Program-made: the position numbers and the translations under genes
Assembly: GCA_027005175.1 (NCBI GenBank)
Contig: JALTMC010000742.1
Span: 1-11,387, forward strand
Length of the DNA stretch: 11,387 nt
Source of the DNA: Myxococcales bacterium
Lineage (GTDB): Bacteria > Myxococcota_C > UBA6777
Reading direction: 5' to 3'
Notes under the pieces: generated by a model
The model's database searches: none
What the model saw: the letters and a program-made list of their open reading frames with translations, nothing else
Told to the model about the DNA's origin: nothing
Shown: one piece after another, positions 7,529-11,387 of the stretch
Numbering within the stretch: position 1 is the first letter of the stretch
Layout: the number at the start of each line of letters is the position of its first letter

Positions 7529-7712
7529 GCAGTGTGGTGAATTGTTTTTTGATAGAAGTTTCGACATTGCAAATAAGATCGTATTTCAGGAGCAAAGGAT
7601 AGCTTATTCCGTTTCTCTTCCCGGGCCGATAGTTTGAAACTCCACCTCAGATCCGTGTTGTTCGTTGTGGGACAAAGGCTGTGATTGTATTGTCAAAGTT
7701 TGTTTGCAAGAG

Positions 7713-7777
7713 GCTCTCTGTGGGGAGTCCATTTTTCTATCGCGAAGGATAGGGTGATGCCGGACTCTTGAGAGAGC
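7713..7777. other. Three-part stem-loop (65 nt)
   Basis: Nested pairing: GCTCTCT with AGAGAGC (7713-7719/7771-7777), then GAGTCC with GGACTC (7725-7730/7762-7767), then CTATC with GATAG (7737-7741/7748-7752) closing a six-base loop. The three collinear helices are separated by small internal loops, typical of an RNA structural element. The strand is not determined. Confidence 0.5.
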
Positions 7778-7904
7778 AGATATGACAATCGAAGACAGCA
7801 TGTCTTTGTAATTCACAGTGAGCAGATAAGAGTAGAGAGGTGAAAGGAAGTGCTATCTGATAGACGGCATGATGTTGAAACGGCGAGAAATTAGCCGGCC
7901 CAAA

Positions 7905-8351
7905 GATACCCGAGGTGGTTGTGAAGGGTATCAGGCGCTACACATCGACCGCTCCCACCTGAGGGGTCGCCATGCATGTGTAGCTGTATTGACCGACGTT
8001 GATACAATTGCTTTGTGAGAGCATTCCGGGGATCAAAGTCGGCGGAATCTCCATATATGTGGAGGGTTCCAAAATCGTCTGTAGCGGTGCCACGCCTTGA
8101 GGGCATGGCCACAATTCAAGAGATCCGAAGATCCTTGTTCCTGTTCATCGATCTGTTTGCTTGTCAAAGAGCTAGTGACGCGAAGGCATTCAAAATGCTT
8201 GTTGTTGGTGCGCCAAGGGCCGCTCAGGGGCAAAATTCTTTGCAAGGAGCGGGTTTGAGACGAGGCAGGATTTCCAGGCGCTTCGTCGCCTGGACCTACA
8301 CACGCCAGGGTTAGCGTGGTCTGAGCTGACGGAATCATGATTACAAATTCC
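7905..8351. ncRNA. Candidate large structured RNA (tandem hairpin cluster)
   Basis: Consecutive local helices with little spacing. They are: 7905-7911/7926-7932 (7 bp); 7937-7945/7976-7984 (9 bp) enclosing 7946-7950/7965-7969 and CTC/GAG; 7985-7993/7998-8006 (9 pairs, 4-nt loop); 8044-8054/8059-8070 (11 pairs, one bulge); 8087-8112; 8117-8137; 8184-8190/8194-8200; 8220-8225/8247-8252 enclosing GCAAA/TTTGC; 8273-8280/8287-8294 (8 bp); 8301-8305/8314-8318; 8331-8335/8347-8351. On the minus strand the 8117-8137 hairpin is capped by a cUUCGg tetraloop, and a good leftward terminator lies at 7484, both favouring minus-strand transcription. I found no signature of RNase P RNA, tmRNA, 6S RNA, SRP RNA or group II intron domain V. 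Function unknown; it could also be repetitive or mobile-element DNA. Confidence 0.35.
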
Positions 8352-8417
8352 TGCTTGGGACCGTTCGAAGCATCGTAAAGTTAAGCATAGATGGCTCCTT
8401 TCTTTTGACAGCAAACC

Positions 8418-8432
8418 GAAAGTTGAACTTTC
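8418..8432. other. Near-perfect palindrome GAAAGTTGAACTTTC
   Basis: Seven-base arms around a central G, in otherwise unassigned AT-rich sequence. It could be an operator-like site or the foot of a small hairpin. No regulator or promoter is evident next to it. Confidence 0.3.
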
Positions 8433-8615
8433 TGATCAACATGACAGATTATGATTATTTCAACAAGGAAGTCTGATAATAGGTCATCGCATCCGTTTTG
8501 GATACACTCCCCTTGTCCTCTCCTTATACGACCGAGCATAGATCAAGTTCGAAAGTTTTTTGATAAATCTATAATAGACTGATCTTGCTATGAAAAGTTC
8601 GTTTTTTTATGGTGT

Positions 8616-8705
8616 GTTGCTTCCGTAGGTGTTGTTTGTGTTGAAGTTGCTTCCGTAGGTGTTGCTTGTGTTGGAGTTATTTGCGTTGGTGTCGTCTGCG
8701 GCTTT
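8616..8705. repeat. 30-bp imperfect tandem repeat at the 3' end of secA
   Basis: Two nearly identical 30-bp units (8616-8645 and 8646-8675, both beginning GTTGCTTCCGTAGGTGTTG) and a third degraded unit (8676-8705) that contains the secA stop codon and last codons. The period is a multiple of three. On the minus strand the two intact units are open in all three frames. This suggests the array arose in, or is still exploring, the coding end of secA. Confidence 0.75.
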
Positions 8706-11256
8706 TTGGATTGGAGCTTGTGGAGGTGGGGGCGGCTGGTTGTAGGTCTACGGCAAACCACAGAGAGATGGTGTGGCGACGGATATCTTGTAGCATCCGG
8801 GAGAACATGGGGGCAACGGCTTTGCGAAACAGGATATAAGGGTCCATTTCAGCATAGCCCATCAACTGGAGTTGATCTTCGAGAACTTCAATGTTTGTCA
8901 GGTGTTCGATCCAAAGTTGATCGATGGTCTCCAGAAGTAACTTTCGTTCCACCGCGAGCAGTGCCTCTTGACCATATTGCTCCAGGCGATGTTGTCGTTT
9001 GGCTTGCACCACAGGCACGATCAGTGGCATGAGCTTGGTGACAGGGTCAAGGCCGTGTTGGAGGGTCTCTGGGAGTTCGAATTCTTCGGCAAAGAGGTTG
9101 GTGAGAGCGTCTTCTAATGTATCGAGGTGATCTTCAACATGAAGCTGTTGCTCTTCGTCGGGATCTACTGCAAAGGCCAAGGTAATGATGTCCCGTACCG
9201 TGTCTTCGAGCAGTTTTTCTGCTTGCTGCTGAGCCCTTTGGAGATCTTCACTGGCCGCTAAAAGCTCTTGTCGCCATTGGTAGATCAGATGACGTTGTTC
9301 TTCCATCACAAGGTCGTATTTGAATGTTTCATTGCGCTCGGATGTGTGATCCATGGTGACCTTTTTGCGCAAAGCGTGAAGTTGATGGAGGACTGCCTTA
9401 TCTGGAATTGCCTCACCTTCAGGGATAGCACTGTACTGATCCTGCAGTGCTTCCATTTCGGCTTCCCCATAATGATGAAAGATGTTGTCATCAAGACTGC
9501 ACATAAACTGTGATGAGCCTGGATCACCCTGACGACCTGCGCGGCCTCGCAACTGATTGTCGAGCCGTTCGGCCTCGTGAAAAGAGGTTCCAATGACATG
9601 AAGACCTCCCACAGCTACAACCGCTTCGTATTCGTTGGCGCAGGTTTTTTGTGCTTCTTGAAGAGCCTTTTCAAAGTCCTTTTTGTTGGCTCTTCTTCCC
9701 CCTTTGACACGTTGCATTGCCAACTTCTCGGGATCGCCTCCGAGCAAGATGTCGGTTCCACGACCCGCCATATTGGTTGAGATCGTAACCGCCTCAAAGC
9801 GACCAGCCTGGGCGATGATGTCGGCTTCTTTTGCGTGATGCTTGGCATTGAGCACATGGCATCGGATTTTACGCTTTTTGAGCAGTCGAGCCAATTGCTC
9901 TGATTCTTCGACAGAGACTGTTCCAACCAATACCGGGCGGCCTTGCTTTTGTAAGGTCTCGATGATACCCGCAATGGCGTGGTGTTTGTCCTTGCGATGG
10001 AGGTATACCAGGTCCACAAAATCTCGACGTATGCCCGGTCGATGTGTGGGAATAGGGATGACACCCATGCCATACGTTTTGCGAAACTCATCTTTTTCCG
10101 TGGCTGCGGTTCCAGTCATGCCAGCCAGTTTATGGTACTGGCGAAAATAGCTCTGGTAGCTGGTGCGTGCAAACGTCTTATCCTCTGGTTTTACTCGCAA
10201 ACGTTCCTTTGCTTCCAGGGCTTGATGTAAGCCATCGGAGAATCGTTTGTCGGGGGAAGCTCGACCTGTATGCTCGTCAATGAGCTGGACTTCGCCACCT
10301 TTGACAATGTAGTCAACATCCTTTTTATACACACCATGAGCAAGCACCGATTGGTATACAGCATGAAATAATTTCAAGTTGTCAGGGTGGTTGAGGGGTC
10401 CACAGGCCAGGCCTTTTTCAATGGCTTGCCAGCCTTCTTCTGTGAGAGAGGCTGTGCGTGTGCGCCATTCTACCTTGTAATGCTCTTTCTCTTGGAGCTT
10501 GCGAATGATCCTATCAACCCTGGCAAAAGCACCGCTGTCCTCTTTGGAGGGACCGCTGATAATCAGAGGTGTTCGGACCTCATCGATCAATAACAGGTCA
10601 ACCTCGTCGACAATGGCGAAGGGTTGACCTCGTTGTACAAGCTCCTTGACGTCATTGGCGAGATTGTCTCGGAGGTAATCAAAGACCAATGCGCTGTTGG
10701 TTGCGTAGGTAATATCAGCCTGATAAGCCTCCTGTCGAAGCTGAGTCTCCTCTGCCTCATCTTTTCCCATGTCTTCGAGAATAACTCCGACGCTGAGACC
10801 CAGAAATTCATGGATCTTACCCATCCACTTGGCGTCACGTTGGGCCAGATAGTCATTGACTGTCACCACATGTACGCCCTCGCCAGTGAGCGCATTGAGA
10901 TAGGTGGGAAGAGTCGCTACCAGGGTTTTTCCCTCCCCTGTCTTCATCTCCGCAACTTTGCCGTAATGCAGTGCAAGACCACCCAGGATCTGGACATCGT
11001 AATGACGCATCTTAAGCTGTCGCCACGACACTTCGCGAACCAAAGCAAATGCTTCTGGCAACAAATCCTCTAGCGTCTCTCCTTGTGCGAAACGCTCTCG
11101 GAACTTCTCCGTGTTGGCGGCTAAGTCTTTATCGGATTGCTTTTGAAATCTTGCTTCCAACGCATTGATCTGGTGTAGCAGCGGCTTAAATTGCCCCACA
11201 CCGGAAGGATTCAACCAACGCATATTCCAACCTAGAAAATTCTGCCAAAGGCTCAT
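8677..11256 (-). CDS. secA: Preprotein translocase ATPase SecA (859 aa), divergent
   Basis: SecA is the ATPase motor that pushes unfolded preproteins through the SecYEG channel at the inner membrane. The whole motor is present. The N-terminal block is typical (NALEARFQKQSDKDLAANT), Walker A is MKTGEGKT (104-111), and the DEAD-type motif is DEVD (217-220). The SDGLHQALEAKE segment (340-351), LAGMTGTAATE (377-387) and TNMAGRGTDILLGG (494-507) are also seen, with QLRGRAGRQGDPGSS in nucleotide-binding domain 2 (568-582). A helical scaffold/wing region follows. Oddities: DEVDLLLIDEVRTP where most SecA have DEVDSILIDEARTP; SFHEAERLDNQ where ERHESRRIDNQ is usual; LEDQLQLMGYAEMDP near the C-terminus where LREGIGLRGYAQRDP is usual. 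It has no Cys/His zinc-binding tail; it ends in a basic stretch. No Shine-Dalgarno is obvious before ATG (GAGAACGAACATG). It could be the housekeeping SecA or a paralogue. Confidence 0.95.
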   Translation of the reverse strand: MSLWQNFLGWNMRWLNPSGVGQFKPLLHQINALEARFQKQSDKDLAANTEKFRERFAQGETLEDLLPEAFALVREVSWRQLKMRHYDVQILGGLALHYGKVAEMKTGEGKTLVATLPTYLNALTGEGVHVVTVNDYLAQRDAKWMGKIHEFLGLSVGVILEDMGKDEAEETQLRQEAYQADITYATNSALVFDYLRDNLANDVKELVQRGQPFAIVDEVDLLLIDEVRTPLIISGPSKEDSGAFARVDRIIRKLQEKEHYKVEWRTRTASLTEEGWQAIEKGLACGPLNHPDNLKLFHAVYQSVLAHGVYKKDVDYIVKGGEVQLIDEHTGRASPDKRFSDGLHQALEAKERLRVKPEDKTFARTSYQSYFRQYHKLAGMTGTAATEKDEFRKTYGMGVIPIPTHRPGIRRDFVDLVYLHRKDKHHAIAGIIETLQKQGRPVLVGTVSVEESEQLARLLKKRKIRCHVLNAKHHAKEADIIAQAGRFEAVTISTNMAGRGTDILLGGDPEKLAMQRVKGGRRANKKDFEKALQEAQKTCANEYEAVVAVGGLHVIGTSFHEAERLDNQLRGRAGRQGDPGSSQFMCSLDDNIFHHYGEAEMEALQDQYSAIPEGEAIPDKAVLHQLHALRKKVTMDHTSERNETFKYDLVMEEQRHLIYQWRQELLAASEDLQRAQQQAEKLLEDTVRDIITLAFAVDPDEEQQLHVEDHLDTLEDALTNLFAEEFELPETLQHGLDPVTKLMPLIVPVVQAKRQHRLEQYGQEALLAVERKLLLETIDQLWIEHLTNIEVLEDQLQLMGYAEMDPYILFRKAVAPMFSRMLQDIRRHTISLWFAVDLQPAAPTSTSSNPKSRRRHQRK

Positions 11257-11261
11257 GTTCG

Positions 11262-11387
11262 TTCTCAGCTATCCGTTATCAGTTATCAGTTGCCAGTTAT
11301 CAGTTGCCAGTTATCAGTTGCCAGTTATCAGTTGCCAGTTATCAGTTGCCAGTTATCAGTTGCCAGTTATCAGTTGCCAGTTATCAG
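11262..11387. repeat. Heptamer array TTATCAG/TTGCCAG upstream of secA, open at the right edge
   Basis: From 11276 to the window end there are exactly sixteen 7-nt units: two TTATCAG, then seven perfect copies of the 14-bp dimer TTGCCAG-TTATCAG. Two degenerate heptamers (TTCTCAG, CTATCCG) precede them from 11262. The array ends only five bases before the secA start codon (11254-11256). It therefore occupies the region where the secA leader and promoter would be, and it continues beyond the window. Confidence 0.95.

Larger units (their letters stand above)
7440..8676. other. 1.2-kb intergenic region without a convincing protein gene
   Basis: Open frames here are short (about 50-100 codons), overlap on both strands, and mostly lack ribosome-binding sites. 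I see no recognisable domain, tRNA or rRNA. Instead the stretch contains a terminator hairpin (7484-7514), a long three-part stem-loop (7713-7777), a weaker CAGATA/TATCTG pair (7823-7859), a dense hairpin cluster (7905-8351), a near-perfect palindrome (8418-8432) and a 30-bp tandem repeat next to secA. From 8433 to 8606 I see only AT-rich sequence. Confidence 0.6.

Noticed and set aside
7158-7595. Minus-strand 145-codon frame
   Set aside because: It crosses the 11-bp terminator hairpin and overlaps the membrane-protein gene, and its composition looks like a reverse translation.
7604-7816. Minus-strand 70-codon frame with GTG start
   Set aside because: No domain and no clear ribosome site; it overlaps the 7713-7777 stem-loop. 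A real small protein cannot be excluded.
7869-8338. Open frames of about 50-100 codons on both strands over the hairpin cluster
   Set aside because: Several frames are open at once, none has a good ribosome site or recognisable motif, and the inverted repeats explain the complementary open frames.
7905-8351. Known RNAs: RNase P RNA, tmRNA, SRP RNA, group II intron
   Set aside because: The conserved sequence blocks I would look for (for example GAGGAAAGTCCGGGC, a 3' GGTTCGAATCC, domain V) are absent on both strands.
8560-8575. TTGATA and TATAAT as a plus-strand promoter
   Set aside because: The two hexamers are only four bases apart, and a transcript from here would run antisense into secA. 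TATAAT alone in AT-rich DNA is not enough.
11262-11387. CRISPR array
   Set aside because: Units are contiguous 7/14-mers without spacers, and no cas genes are seen.
11262-11387. Replication origin suggested by repeated TTATC
   Set aside because: The units do not match TTATNCACA DnaA boxes, and no AT-rich unwinding region or dnaA/dnaN neighbour is visible.

Overview
This is a bacterial chromosomal fragment of roughly 50 % GC by eye. I cannot place it taxonomically. SecA shows it is bacterial. The long alpha-solenoid proteins and several different tandem-repeat tracts suggest a large-genome lineage, but that is a weak inference. GTG and TTG starts are used alongside ATG.

Left half (1-6657, minus strand): a two-gene MoxR/VWA module read right to left. 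The first gene (6657-1021) encodes an 1878-residue protein. It has a very long HEAT-like helical solenoid, then a domain with an intact HEIGHH zinc-peptidase motif, then a C-terminal von Willebrand A domain with a DCSGS metal-binding motif. The second gene starts 62 nt further on (958) and runs off the left edge. It is an AAA+ ATPase of the MoxR/CobS (AAA_5) type with a ~95-residue N-terminal extension. By analogy with RavA-ViaA, CbbQ-CbbO, NorQ-NorD and CobS-CobT, the ATPase and VWA protein should form one remodelling machine. Here the adaptor has been fused to a putative protease and a large recruiting scaffold. This is the most interesting system in the window.

Middle (6658-7440, plus strand): divergent from the module are a possible 42-codon ORF with a strong Shine-Dalgarno and a TTG-started 200-residue membrane protein. 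A bidirectional hairpin terminator follows at 7484-7514.

Non-coding middle (7440-8676): 1.2 kb without a convincing protein gene but dense in local inverted repeats. One is a three-part stem-loop (7713-7777). A run of about a dozen hairpins lies at 7905-8351. This looks more like structured RNA or DNA than decayed coding sequence.

Right (8677-11256, minus strand): an 859-residue SecA ATPase with motor motifs intact, some unusual substitutions in conserved blocks, and no C-terminal zinc-binding tail. It ends in a 30-bp tandem repeat. It begins directly beside a heptamer array that runs off the right edge.

A recurring theme is 7-nt periodicity. It is seen between the two module genes (976-1021), inside the giant gene as 21-bp units (6394-6507) and a duplicated 42-bp block (4795-4908), and upstream of secA (11262-11387), each time with a different sequence.
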